The translations under genes were made by a program, and so were the position numbers. The notes below the pieces were generated by a model. It saw only the letters and a program-made list of their open reading frames with translations, was not told where the DNA came from and did not search any database. Positions 19,171-30,858 of a DNA stretch of 64,000 nt are shown here, in pieces; the first letter of the stretch is position 1, and each line of letters opens with the position of its first letter. Source of the DNA: Salisapilia sapeloensis (Eukaryota; Oomycota; Peronosporomycetes; Peronosporales; Salisapiliaceae); contig JAADVB010000041.1 in the NCBI GenBank assembly GCA_023334545.1, positions 1-64,000 of the forward strand, in the 5' to 3' direction.

Positions 19171-22100
19171 ATGGGGGATTCGAGGCCGACTTCGGTGGAC
19201 CCAGTCCAAGGGACAGGGGCTGCAGGAAAGGATAAAGAAACCGTCAAAGTTGTAGTCAGGTGTCGACCTCTTTTCGGTAAAGAGCTTGTGGAAGGTCGAA
19301 CGTCGATCGTCTCACTTGATCTACCGGCGGCTGTGATCGCAATCAAATGTCCTGAAAATGGTCAAGTCAAGCCATTTACTTTCGACTCGGTATATGATGA
19401 AACAACTACACAGCGACAGTTCTACGACGAATCCGCTTACCCGCTGGTTGAAAGCATCTTTGAGGGTTACAATGGAACCATCTTTGCTTATGGACAAACA
19501 GGGTGCGGAAAGACGCATACGATGCAGGGTCAGGACGAGCCTCGAGAGCTACGAGGAGTGATCCCGCTCTCTTTCGGCCACGTTTTTGAAAACATCAGTG
19601 CAGATACCAAACGAGAGTATATGGTTCGTGCTTCATACTTGGAAATATACAATGAAGAAATTCGAGACCTTCTCGGAGACGATGCAAAGAAACGACTGGA
19701 ATTGAAGGAAGGAGCTGATGGAGGCGTATACGTAAAAGACTTGACCGAAGTCGTTGTAAGCGACTTTGATGCAATGAACAAAGCGATGATGCGCGGCTTT
19801 AAAAATCGAACGGTTGGCGCGACACTTATGGTAGCCTTGTCATTTCCCGAATCTTGATACATGGGCCACGTTAACATCCAACAAATGTAGAACCAAGGCT
19901 CTTCACGATCTCATTCGATATTTACAATTGTTGTGGAGACAAGTGAGAAGGTTGACGGAGACGAAAGGTTCAAAGCAGGAAAGGTACACTTTTCTGTAGT
20001 TATGCTGTGTTTACAAGATCGATGCTAACCTGGACAATGTATGATACAGCTCAATCTTGTTGATTTGGCTGGAAGCGAGAGACAAAGCAAGACTGGGGCC
20101 ACTGGAAGCCGTTTAAAGGTACTTCTTTCTTTCCAAACTAAATCATTTGGTATGAAAGCAAGTGTTCTTACGCATGAATAGGAAGGATGCAAAATCAATT
20201 TGAGTCTTTCTGCATTAGGCAACGTTATTTCGGCACTTGTGGATGGCAAAGGCAAGCACATTCCGTACCGTGACTCGAAACTCACACGACTACTTCAAGA
20301 CTCGCTCGGTGGAAATACGAAAACACTTATGGTTGCTGCTGTTAGCCCAGCCGACTACAATTATGACGAAACACTATCGACGTTACGCTATGCTAATCGA
20401 GCAAAGAATATTAAGAACAAACCAGTCGTTAATGAAGATCCAAAAGATGCCAAATTGCGAGAGTTTAAAGAAGAAATTGATCGGCTTCGCAAACTACTGG
20501 AAACCCAGACAAGAGGTGGCAATGGAATTGAGTCGTTAAGTGGAACAACTACGCCTGATCGGTTGATTACTCCGAATGATCTCACAAGGCCAGATATGTA
20601 TATGCCACCAGTTTATGAGGCTAACCTAGCGAAAGAAAGAGAGGAAGTTGCGAAACGCCAGCAAGAAGCTCAAGAGATGTACCAGAAAGCCCAGAAAATG
20701 ATGGAAGAAGCAAAAGCTCTTCAGCAACAAAAGGCTGCGCAGATGAAGGAATTAAAAAGTAACCAGTTAGTCACACCAAGATTGTCTACCTCTACCCTCT
20801 CCGAAGATGTTTTGCGTGGTGAAGAGTCCGATGACGATCAGGATGAATCCTACTCACCGGGACGAGGCGAAAGCGGTGCGGACATGGCTTCACTAGAACC
20901 TACAGTACCCTCAACAATTGAAGAAGGTTACGAACATACGCCAAACGAAGATTCGGATGGAGATACACCAAATGAACATTACGATAACGATCTACCAAAG
21001 GGACATTCAGATGAAGATACCTACCAAAAGGAAGCAGAGGTAGCGGCTGCGCTCGAGAAAGCAGAGCGAATGGACTCAGAAGCTCGAAAGATGATGGAAA
21101 TGGCAGAAAAGCTAATGAAAGAAGCATCAGAACGGTCGGAGCAGACTCCAAAAGTCGAAGTTGTGAAAGAACTTGTCTATAAGGAAGTGATTCCGGATGA
21201 TCATTTAAAACAACATGAAGAACTGAAGAAAATGAACGAATCTATGCTAAACAAGCACGCTGTAATGGGTCAAGAACTCAAGCAAGCCCAAGACATCATG
21301 GAAGCCCACATGCGTGAGAAAAGTGCGATAGAAGCAAAGTTGCGTAAGATTGAAGGTCAAATACTTGGAATGTCAAATGGAAAAGAAAATTCTTCGACTG
21401 GAGTCGACGATACGGAAATTGCGTTAATAAAACAACAGGTTGAATATAGGCGCGCACAGATAAAGCTGCGTCAGAAAGCAAAGAAGGATGCGAAACGAGA
21501 GGCGGAGAAGAAAGCACTGGAAGCTGAGAAGCACATGATTGAAGAGGAGCTAAAATCGACTCAGGAACAAGTTCAGGTGAGTCTTGCAGCGGCGAAGAAA
21601 CGAGAAATGAAATATAAGCACAAGATGGAGGCAGCTAAGCAAGAAGTTACTGATCTCACGACTGAATTTGAACGTGAGCGAGAAAATTTATTAGATACGA
21701 TACGAGAACAGACAAAGGAGTTTAAGCTGCTGGAGCAGCTAGTAGAGCTGTTTATGCCGCATAGCGAGCTCGTAAAAGTTTGGGAACGTTCGGTTTGGAA
21801 TGAGGAAAAAGAAGAATGGCGCTTGCCAAAAATCAAGCCTCGAAGTGACTTCCAAAAGTTAAAGCTGCCTACCTTTCAAAGCTCAGCTGGGTCAGCTGAC
21901 ATAAACAAAAAGTCAAGCGGTGAACGTCCTCCGTCGTCTGAAGCCGAAACTGGTGGAGCAGTTGTAGTCTTGGATGATGAATACATGCCAGTACAATCTA
22001 CTCGAAATCCACCCAGTGCTCGTTTACAGCTGACACCACCTTCTTACGCCACAGCTCGCAAGCGTGCTCCATCTCGATCGAAACTTCACGGCACAGTGAA

Positions 22101-22905
22101 TGGAAGGCTCACAGCCATTGGGCATTCTGCAGATCATAATATAAATGATGCTCAGCACAAAGTTACTATGTCAGATTTTGAAGAATCAGTGAGCAACAAT
22201 GCTGCTACGACAAGAAAGCACCTCGGTACACTGAAAGTGGATAGAAAGTACGAAAAGATGCGGCCTGAATACGATAATGAGCTGTACAGTTTGAAGATTG
22301 GCAATGGCTCAGAATATAGTACGAGCCAAGAGCAGGCTACTAATGGACGCAAATCAAGAGAGGGGCTGTTAAAGTCTGGCACGAACTGCCTGGACGGAGG
22401 TCAAGGACTATCATCGCAACTCAGCAATCGAGCATCTGCATTTACGACTAATAAGATGGATTTCTCGTTCGGCTCAGAAGAAGAGCTTTTGGCTGCAATT
22501 GAAAAGGAATACGAGCCTCGAGATCGACTCGAATCAAGACAAGGATCACGAGGTGATTTGTTAAAGAGTAGAAACGGACACCACTCTGAGTTCGGGTCCA
22601 GTCAGTCTATACTGGGAGAGTTTGATCGACCGGAACAGTCAGAATCATATCAAACTACTGGTGCATACGATGCCTATGAAAAAGCAAGCCGGGAAAAATC
22701 TAAAAGCAAGAGTGGAAGTCGGAAACATCGTGATAAGAAATCCAAGTCATCTAGAAAGTCGCAAATTGGGGAGGGTGGAGGAGAGGAAGTTCATGTTGAT
22801 CAAGAATTTGCCGATGTCACCGGTAAAAGCAAGCACAAGAAGAAACACAAGCATAAGGAAAGAGGTCGGGATGAGCTTAATGATTTAAAGTATGAAGAGA
22901 TGTAA
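19171..22905 (+). CDS. Kinesin-2 family motor (KIF3/KIF17-like)
   Basis: Four exons: 19171-19830, 19891-19983, 20050-20118 and 20182-22905, all GT/AG and in phase, giving 1181 residues. The motor domain (about 12-340) is complete: [13 protein letters not shown], the switch I region split by intron 1 ([14 protein letters not shown] restored on splicing), [17 protein letters not shown], and [20 protein letters not shown]. The neck sequence [20 protein letters not shown] is typical of kinesin-2, the anterograde intraflagellar transport motor. Long coiled coils follow, then a Ser-rich region and a very basic, Lys/His-rich tail ending [19 protein letters not shown]. It is separated by 57 nt from the convergent kinesin-9 gene. 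KIF3A/B-type versus KIF17-type cannot be settled by eye. Confidence 0.9.
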
Positions 22906-22962
22906 GACCGATCCCTTTTTCTTGCACAGAACTCCGACTCCAGGCACCCATCTATCCATGGA

Positions 22963-25428
22963 TTAAAATCGACAAATCTGTTTTCGCGATGTTTTAACTG
23001 TTAATGCGTTGATCTCTGCGAGTTTTCGCATCTTCTTTTGGGCTTGGAAGAAAGCAACGGAATCGGGATCCTGGGCTCGAACGCGCTCTAGCTCTAATTG
23101 CTCGTAATTTGCTCCTTCACTGAGAGCTTCCAGCATTGTCGGATCTTGCTGCGCATACCACTCGTCAAAGTCACGAGCAAGACGCATTTTGAGCAATTCA
23201 ACACTTCTCTTTGCAAACTCGATTTCTGATGTTGCTTCTTTAAGTTCTCCATAGAGATTCCTGTAGTCTCTTTTCGCCTGGCGTTCTGCAGTCATAGCAA
23301 GAAATTCTTCTTCGTCAACGACTTCTTCATCTTCTTCTAAGCCTAGTTTGGCACGCTGCTTGGCTGTGATTGTGCCGTTAGCCTTCGCATTCTCTTCCTT
23401 TTGGCGTTGCTTGTCCATAATTTTGGCTTGAGCTTCATCAATTTTGGCTTTTGCTTCATTTAGCTTGCTCGTAAGCTGTTTGGCTTTTTGCTTTGCTTCA
23501 GAAAGTTTCGCTTTCTCTTCACCAAGATCATTCCTCACTTCTTTTCCGATATTCATTTGATAATGCTTGAAGACCTTACTTTTCATAGCACTTTCGTATG
23601 CGTTAGGAGGTTGGACCTGGACTTCGATTGTCTCTGTTGTATTGTTTCCAGCTTGAGTTTCAGGTTGTTGATCACCTACTTTGTGGTTTTGCTTTTTAAG
23701 TCGCAAAGATCCACCTCTTTCTGGCTTTGTTGGATGAGCATCGGTATCTGGTATATGCTTCACAACCACTTCAGGAGCGTGCTCTTCCACCCTATCACTC
23801 TTCTTTTTCTTCATACTATCAATGGTCGTTGGTCGAGCACTATTCGCAACTTGCCCGAGAGGAAATCCGATTGATTTTGGATCTTCTTCTCCAACAAGCT
23901 CTTCACCTTGTGACCTCGCTGAGTTTCCGTGATGGCCATCGCCTAAGACGGCAGTGGAAGCTTGGGATCTGGACGCATTAGAACCAGCCGAGTGCCCTCG
24001 AAGAGTAGCTGTACTAGCCCTCAAAGTCGAGACATCGTTCTCCACGTTTTTATACAGACGCTTAAACTGACGGAAGAGCTCTCGAATCTCATTGACACTG
24101 CTAAAGTGAAGCATTTCGTCTTCTTCTGTCTGAGACGTCGCCTCCAGAAAGTCTTGTATACGTTTCAATAGCTGATGTTTTTGCTCCGGAGTATGCTCAT
24201 CGTAGATGACACCACTGCGTTCCGTTAATGCATCATGCATGACTAACTCCTGCTTGAGCTCTTTGATCTGCTTCTCATATTTTCTGAGTAGTATTCCTGG
24301 ATCCGTCTCGTATATCGTTGATGTTTCGTTCTGAACACGCATCATGCGCTGCGCTAGCTTCAAAGTCGAGATGGTCTCTTCTAAGTGGGTGCTGTCACCC
24401 CAAATGCAAGCAAACATAAGCGTATTCGAGTTTCCTCCCAAGGAGTCCTTTAGAACGTTTGTGAGCTTTGACTGTCGATAAGGCACGTGGCGGTGTTCTT
24501 TTGAACCTAGCGCAACAATGCACTGCTCCAAGAAGCTTAAACTCTGATTAATGTACATGGACTCTTTCTGCAAGGCTGACACACTTGTTTCATCATCTAC
24601 CGTCTTCTTTAACCTTTCACTGCCAGCCAAATCGACGAGGTGGAGCTTGCTGTGAAGTACCTTTTCGTTGCCTCCAATCCTAGACTTTCGAGCAAGGTGG
24701 ATTGTAAATATGCAATGTGACCGATTCGATCGCTTGTTTAGCCGATGCTCGGAAACTGTCCGTTGGAGTTCCCCGTAAAACAACTGATCCAGCGCTTCTT
24801 GTTCCGTGCGCACAGCCACATGTGTGAGGCCTCGAACGTATGTACCTTTTCCATCTTCTATGACCACCGGTTCACCGGTTCGATTGTCAGGAAGTTCAAT
24901 GCCTGCTGCTGGGTCCAGGAGATCGTAGATGCGGTCATTATAGATTTCCATGTAGGAAACCCAAATATCGTACGACATTTCGATTCGGTTGTCTACTTCC
25001 TGAAAGATCTGTGCAATGGAGCGTGGTGCAATACCACGATGCTGGTAGTTGCGCGTATCTCCGATCATGGTAAAAGACTTTCCCGTACCGGTCTGTCCAT
25101 AGGCTAAGATCGTTCCGTTGACACCTTCACCTACAGTGCCTTGCACAATGTCTTTTGCCATCGACTCGTATACGTGCTCTTGATCACAGTCGTGCAGGAC
25201 TTGATGGAACTTGAAGTTCCACTGATCCTTTCGATTAGAAGGCGCTGAGCCGTACTTGGACGGTGACGACGCTGGCTTCAGTGGCGAAGAAGGCAAATTC
25301 GATTGCTGCCCAGTCTGGTTCCGAAGCACTGTGATGGCATTTTCATCCGGATCAATCTGAATGTGAGACAATGGCATGTTGGCCATCGGACGCATCCGAA
25401 TTGTGACTTTGATGCCGCTTCGACCCAT
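22963..25428 (-). CDS. Kinesin-9 family motor (KIF9/KLP1-like)
   Basis: Single-exon frame of 821 residues from an ATG. The motor is N-terminal: [39 protein letters not shown] and VPYRQSKLTNVLKDSLGGN. The segment HLEETISTLKLAQRMMRVQNE immediately after the motor, and the short neck that follows, are characteristic of kinesin-9, a motor of the flagellar axoneme (central pair) in algae and animals. Loop 2 carries a Ser/Pro-rich insert at about residues 38-62. The tail has a helical segment (residues 400-460) and a long Glu/Lys-rich coiled coil at about 645-760. The gene is tail to tail with kinesin-2. Presence of both motors argues that the organism builds motile flagella. Confidence 0.9.
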   Translation of the reverse strand: MGRSGIKVTIRMRPMANMPLSHIQIDPDENAITVLRNQTGQQSNLPSSPLKPASSPSKYGSAPSNRKDQWNFKFHQVLHDCDQEHVYESMAKDIVQGTVGEGVNGTILAYGQTGTGKSFTMIGDTRNYQHRGIAPRSIAQIFQEVDNRIEMSYDIWVSYMEIYNDRIYDLLDPAAGIELPDNRTGEPVVIEDGKGTYVRGLTHVAVRTEQEALDQLFYGELQRTVSEHRLNKRSNRSHCIFTIHLARKSRIGGNEKVLHSKLHLVDLAGSERLKKTVDDETSVSALQKESMYINQSLSFLEQCIVALGSKEHRHVPYRQSKLTNVLKDSLGGNSNTLMFACIWGDSTHLEETISTLKLAQRMMRVQNETSTIYETDPGILLRKYEKQIKELKQELVMHDALTERSGVIYDEHTPEQKHQLLKRIQDFLEATSQTEEDEMLHFSSVNEIRELFRQFKRLYKNVENDVSTLRASTATLRGHSAGSNASRSQASTAVLGDGHHGNSARSQGEELVGEEDPKSIGFPLGQVANSARPTTIDSMKKKKSDRVEEHAPEVVVKHIPDTDAHPTKPERGGSLRLKKQNHKVGDQQPETQAGNNTTETIEVQVQPPNAYESAMKSKVFKHYQMNIGKEVRNDLGEEKAKLSEAKQKAKQLTSKLNEAKAKIDEAQAKIMDKQRQKEENAKANGTITAKQRAKLGLEEDEEVVDEEEFLAMTAERQAKRDYRNLYGELKEATSEIEFAKRSVELLKMRLARDFDEWYAQQDPTMLEALSEGANYEQLELERVRAQDPDSVAFFQAQKKMRKLAEINALTVKTSRKQICRF

Positions 25429-25704
25429 CTTTCGCCAATCCTACGGTTCTACCTGTATGGATTCAATTGCTCTTCCAATGAAACTCTCTGAAGAGGGTAT
25501 TGGTTTTCATCGCAATTGATATTTATATCTCCAACTGTCCGAAACGTACCCGACATAGTCCATAGACTATAAAAAGTGTTTTCAAACAAAAAGTATCCGA
25601 TTGAATAAACGGCACACAAATGGTACTATACCACCATCCAACGACTGGATCAAAAAGGGCTCGAGCACCTCGGACGATCGCTACCTCTATTCAAGATTAG
25701 AACC

Positions 25705-26906
25705 ATGGCGGCTGCTGCAACGGAGCTATCTACCTTTATCAACAGGCTGCAGCCAGAAGGCAGCGCCAACCTCGATCTAGCCACCTCCATCCAGTCGGAG
25801 GACTGGAAGGCTGTCGTACAGGAAGCTTCCCCCCGTGTCCAAGCTCTGCTCACGCCTGACGCTGAAGAGACTGACGTCGAAGCTTGCTTCCGTCTCCTCA
25901 CAGATGTAGCGCTCCAGCTTCCGTCGCCTCAGAACGAAGAAACGCTTCGTCAGGTCGTTACGGAAGCTCTGAAATCCGTCGACGATGCACCTCTCCTCCG
26001 TCTTCGAATGTACGTTTGTCTATCCCAACTATGCTCCTGATACATCTACGTATCGAGGTATTCATATTTCTGTGCAATAGTGCTTCGAACGTATTCAATC
26101 AGGCATCTGCCCTCCACAACTTCCGTGTGGATGTCCTCCTTCAGCTCATTGACGCCGCTGGACGTTGCAACCGTCTCGAGCTCCTGTCGAGCTACTTTGA
26201 GAATGTCGAGACTCTGCTTGGAAACTCCTTGACCGACGAAAAACGGTGCCACTTGTACATTGCCATCGCTGATGTGCTTGAAAAGCAGGACTCGAAAAGC
26301 ATCAAGTCGCTTCTCTTCCTCGAAAAAGCTGCCTCCACACAGAAAGACACCGACAGTGGCAAAGACTTGGCCGTTCGATGCGCTCGTCGATTCGCACAGC
26401 AGCCGATCTCGGCGTTCCTATCTGGCGTCGATTTCCTCGCCAACCCTTTGATCCAGTCTTTGAAGCAAAGCGAAGCGCAGCTCTTTGAACTGGTCGACAT
26501 CCTGTCGTCCAAGACCATCGTCGAGTTCACTGCCTTTGCATCCAAGGCCGGAAGCGACTTTTTCAAGACGAATGAAATTGATGAAAAGGAATGCGCCAAC
26601 GCCATGACGCTCCTGTCGCTATGTGCATTGCCCACTGGCTTTGACACGGTGTCGTACGCGACGCTGGCTAAGCAGATGCAAGTGGACGAGGCAGAGGTGG
26701 AGAAGTGGGTCGTGAAAGCCATCACTGCGCACGTGGTGGAGGCCAAGGTCGACCAGCTGAGCCGTGCAGTCGTGCTAACGCAGACGTTGTCGAGAGGGTT
26801 CCAGACGGACGACTGGAAACTTGTGCAAAAGCGTTTGGCAACGTACAAAAAGAACGTGCGAGCGTTGTTGGATACGGTCCGTCAGGCGAAACTGAATGGA
26901 AAGTAG
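25705..26906 (+). CDS. eIF3m: Translation initiation factor eIF3 subunit M
   Basis: Two exons, 25705-26009 and 26081-26906, joined as RLR-IASNVFNQASALHNFR in phase, giving 376 residues. The C-terminal PCI domain (about 210-340) shows FELVDILSSKTIVEFTAF, MTLLSLCALPTG, and the winged-helix stretch SYATLAKQMQVDEAEVEKWV. It ends in the basic helix LVQKRLATYKKNVRALLD. This order and length match eIF3m, a core subunit of the eIF3 scaffold that loads mRNA on the 40S ribosome. The closest alternative is COP9 subunit 7, which shares the PCI fold; the N-terminal HEAT-like half and the FNQASALHNFRVDVLLQ segment favour eIF3m. Confidence 0.88.
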
Positions 26907-27138
26907 AACCGGCATGAAGAATTTTGGAGGCTGCGAATGCTTAGGGCACGATACAATAGTAGGCTTTGGAAGTGAGCGCCTCTAAGTAGAGAAAAAAAAG
27001 CAGAAACAGGATCGAGACGTATACCTTTTTTTACTCTCTCGTTTGCATTTGATACTCCCTTACTAGCTGTAACCTTGAACTATTCCTCCTATCGGTCGTT
27101 ATTTTTGGAAACGTGGCTACTTGACAGCAGCAGCATAG

Positions 27139-29025
27139 ATGTTTGATGTAGATGAACCATCCAAACAAGACATGGAAGAGAATGAGGTGAAGATAGACCA
27201 AGAAAAGCTTCAAGATGATGCAGCTCGAGATGAAGTAGATGAGAGTGAGTCGGATAATCGAGATGAAGCAGACGACAACGAGTTAGATCATCCAAATGAT
27301 AGCGATGCAGAGAGTATCGAGTCTAGTAGGAGTATGTCGGATGATGCACTTGTAAGTTATTGTATCGAAGTGATTGCATGACGTATTGATGAGTCATGGT
27401 ATGGATGGAAGTAGGTCATGCAGATCGGTCAGAGCTTTGCTGAGGCTATGCTATTTGCCTTTTCGATACCAGAAGGTCCACCAGAACCTCCTTCCTTGGT
27501 GGATTTATCCAGAGAAGTGGAACCTGTCCCGACACAAACCGATCGACGTGTACATAAAGCGAGTGCGAGGAAGCGACGGTCGAGCACAGGTACAACGTCT
27601 CAGGCGTGGGAGGATGAAAGTGCGTATGGAACTCGGCGAAGTTTGCGTAAAGACCGACTGACGGTAGGAAGTAGAAGACCATCGCACGCGTCAGCGTATG
27701 TGCCACCTAGATCCTCCGCTTCCGTCAAAAATCCCTTCTTCGATTCATTGAAACTCAAGAAGCATCGTTCGCCACCCAAGAGAGATACGTCAGAGTGGGG
27801 TGACTTTGGAGCAACTCTTGATAATCTGTCTCCAAGTAGAGGAATATCAACTGCCGACCATCTTCAGTACTCACTTCAAACGCCACCTACCTGTCTTTCC
27901 GTCGATCGAGGAGAATATCAGCGACGACAAAGCGTCGAAGAAGAAATCCGGAGGCGAACAACTCATGCAAAAATCCAGGAGCAGAAGCTGTGGCAGCTAT
28001 CACAACTGCGCATTCCGCACGAAAACACAGTTGAGACTCCATCCAAGAGCAATCCGACCGAAAGTGTTCTGACGAGAGATGCAATTGTATCCGAAGTTCT
28101 GTTCAGGGATCGCTCGGGAAGTCTAAGCATCGCTCGAGACGGTATCGTGGGAGAAAGCACAGATACTATGGGTAAGAGGCATCAACTCAAAGGAGCCACA
28201 ATCGACCTTTGCGTCAAGTTTCCACTCGGTCCCACAAATGACACGACTGCGAACACCGACATGGATGAGGTTATCGTTTCATCAACAAAGGACGAAAGCA
28301 TTGAAAGCAGCGTTGTCATCTACCCAAAGCTAGAGCTGGACACATCCAAAACAGAATTGGCGAAAGGCGTCAGAATAAAATCACCTCGTCGGCTTTCTCC
28401 TATGAAGTCACCATCAGCATCTCGGCAAATCAACCCCAACGAGGCGCTTTTTTCGGTCGGAAAGCCATCTAATCTATCTGTAATACCTGAAGATAGAAAA
28501 GCGTCTTCCAGTAGACTTCAAGGACAAGTGCTTTCGAATGCAGCACTTGACCAGTCAAATGATGTAAATACGCTCTCATTAAACCAACTAGGCGATAGCA
28601 CCACATATGCCGTGACAGCTCGCTCTCCAATATCACGCAAGTCCATGGTAAGCTGCTAATTGACTTTAATTTGCTCAGCACGAGAACAATTAATTTTTGA
28701 AAAGCGTCAGGAACACACTAAACCCAAGCTAGTTCGTACTAGAACTCCTGCACTTCCCAACCGTGTATCGAGAAAGTCGATTGCAGCATTGCGTGATCCG
28801 TTTGAAGTGTCAATAGATGAGGAAGAAACAGCTTTATCTCCCATCGATGCGTCTATACAGACTCCAAGTAGACTAAAACAGCGATATTCTCGATTGTCAC
28901 AGTCAAAGTACATGCGTGAGTTTCCTCGACCTAGTGACGGTGCTGTTCGTGTCTACCAAGACACAAGTCCTCAAGCGTTTTCTCAGATCATGCAAACACC
29001 GCAATTTATCAAGGGCAAACGATAA
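27139..29025 (+). CDS. Disordered protein of unknown function
   Basis: Three exons inferred: 27139-27351, 27415-28647 and 28711-29025, giving 586 residues. The last intron (28648-28710, 63 nt) is chosen because it preserves frame, carries a CTAAT branch-like sequence, and removes the TAA in between. The first exon is extremely acidic (Asp/Glu about 40%). The rest is rich in Ser, Arg, Pro and Thr and contains one short predicted helix (YQRRQSVEEEIRRRTTHAKI) and several RKS/SPR phosphosite-like motifs. No domain was recognised. The stop lies 53 nt from the convergent PIG-U stop. Confidence 0.6.
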
Positions 29026-29078
29026 TCCTTTTTGAATCGACTGGAATGGAAATATGATTTTTAAAGCATGCACCATGT

Positions 29079-30623
29079 CTACGAGTGAACGTTCTTTGTC
29101 TTCAAATCCTTGTCTCGCTTCATGGCAGCCGCGACGAAGGCTGCGATCATTTGAGAGTGGAAGACCTGGTAGACTAACGTCCCGGCGTAAAAGAAGTTCG
29201 CGTTCCCAGAGCCTGGAAACAACCATAGGAACCACATCACTGGAAACATGACGGAAGCTGCACCCAAGCCAAGGACGTAGAGGTATCCGTTTTTCATCAC
29301 TATGCACAGGAATGTTAAAATAAAGTCAGTCTCGTTTATGGGTTTCTAGACATACTCGAAATGTTTTTTGGATGCATGGACAAGAGTGCAAGTAACAAGC
29401 CAAAGTCCGCAAGAGATGGATATGCTTGAAAGGCATTTAAAAGACCAAATAAGACGGCTGCATACGCCTGTGGTCGATTCCTATGATACAAAAATGAGAA
29501 CAAATGTAGACTTTAATAGGCTATTGGGATCATACTGGAGTCGTAGGTAGATTGGAAAAATGTAGATGTACGGATGTAGGTGGAAGATGCAGAGAAAGTA
29601 GGGAACGAAGCGGTCGAAGACTTCCATGAAGAAATACCAGAATACACCAATGTTGGGTGTCAAGTCCGAGTACGTAGCAACCCACACGTACGTTTCCTAC
29701 TCCAGTACACAATAAATAAAGATAAATGCTCAGGTATTTCAGCGTTCATACCTGGAAAAATGTCCAATCCCCAGTCACGAGGTAAGATGCAAAGAGTAAG
29801 AGGCATGTAGATACTGCATTGGCGACGAAGCATTTTGTATACACGAGAGCAAGGGAGGAGGACGGTTGTTGAGACTGGATTTCGAGGCCAATAGGAATGA
29901 TCAGGAAAAATGGATAGAAAGCCAAGTACGTCGCGATAGACAGACTAATGGCGGATAGAACGAGATTTCCTATTCATGAGAAACCGGTAAGTACTAGCGC
30001 ACGCAATATGGCATTGCACAGTAATCATACGTTGAGCGGCGAACATAAGACTGTAGGTTACTGCAAGATGTGTGAAGCATGACGTCCCTAACGCGACATT
30101 GGCTGCCAACGTGTACGGATTAAAGAGATATCTACGACAAGTATGAGTGTTTCAGATACTTTCTATCTAGAAGGCTAATTACGTACACGCAGGCAGAAAT
30201 GATGGGGACATTGACATCTCGGAATAGTTCCGAGACAGGAATACTCTCTTTGAGATTGGTCTCCTCTGTCTTTATCACTCGTTCGCATAATTTGTAGCAT
30301 CCGATCGCAATGAGGACGTCGACAAGTATGAACACAGCGACGATTACATAGTGTCGAAGGGGTTCAGTTAAAGACGATACAATTGGATGAAAGAGAGCAA
30401 GAAGAAGTGGTTGCTGGTGATAGATATCGCCACTATAGGCCGATCCAGTGTGGTCTAGTAACGCAATTCCTTCCAATAACCTTGAAAAGGAAGAGAGTGG
30501 TGTCACGAGCTCTGGCCTGGAAGACAAAAGATTCTCCAAGTAAGGATATGAATGAAGAACAAAGCGTAAACTTGCCCCAATGGCCAATGCAGCGACCAGC
30601 GACCGAGGTACTGCCGCGTCCAT
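29079..30623 (-). CDS. PIGU: GPI transamidase subunit PIG-U
   Basis: Six exons resolved by phase: 30187-30623, 30031-30131, 29752-29969, 29536-29696, 29356-29480 and 29079-29299, total 420 residues, the usual length. It is a multi-pass ER membrane protein of the GPI-transamidase complex that attaches GPI anchors. Diagnostic pieces are TPLSSFSRLLEGIALLD, GSAYSGDIYHQQPLLLALFH, YLFNPYTLAANV (across intron 1), SDLTPNIGVFWYFFMEVFDR and the C-terminal GSGNANFFYAGTLVYQ. An alternative ATG 14 codons upstream (30665) is in frame but less consistent with the family start. The genuine exons are short, so the gene appears only as fragments in a plain frame scan. Confidence 0.9.
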
Positions 30624-30858
30624 GATGCTAGATCGAAATGTGTTGTAAGAGGCATCTTTTACCACATATTCTTTGCATTTTATTTTTTAAGTATGCGTAA
30701 TTATTCAATAATTGTGTCTTATTGGTGGATATGTATATAATTCAAACATTTTACAACTGATTTATATTAAACCGCGTATTTGCAATATAAAAGGAGATAT
30801 GGAAGTGACTAAACATCACTAACGTGACGAACGATACTGAGAAAGGCGGCTGGGAAGA

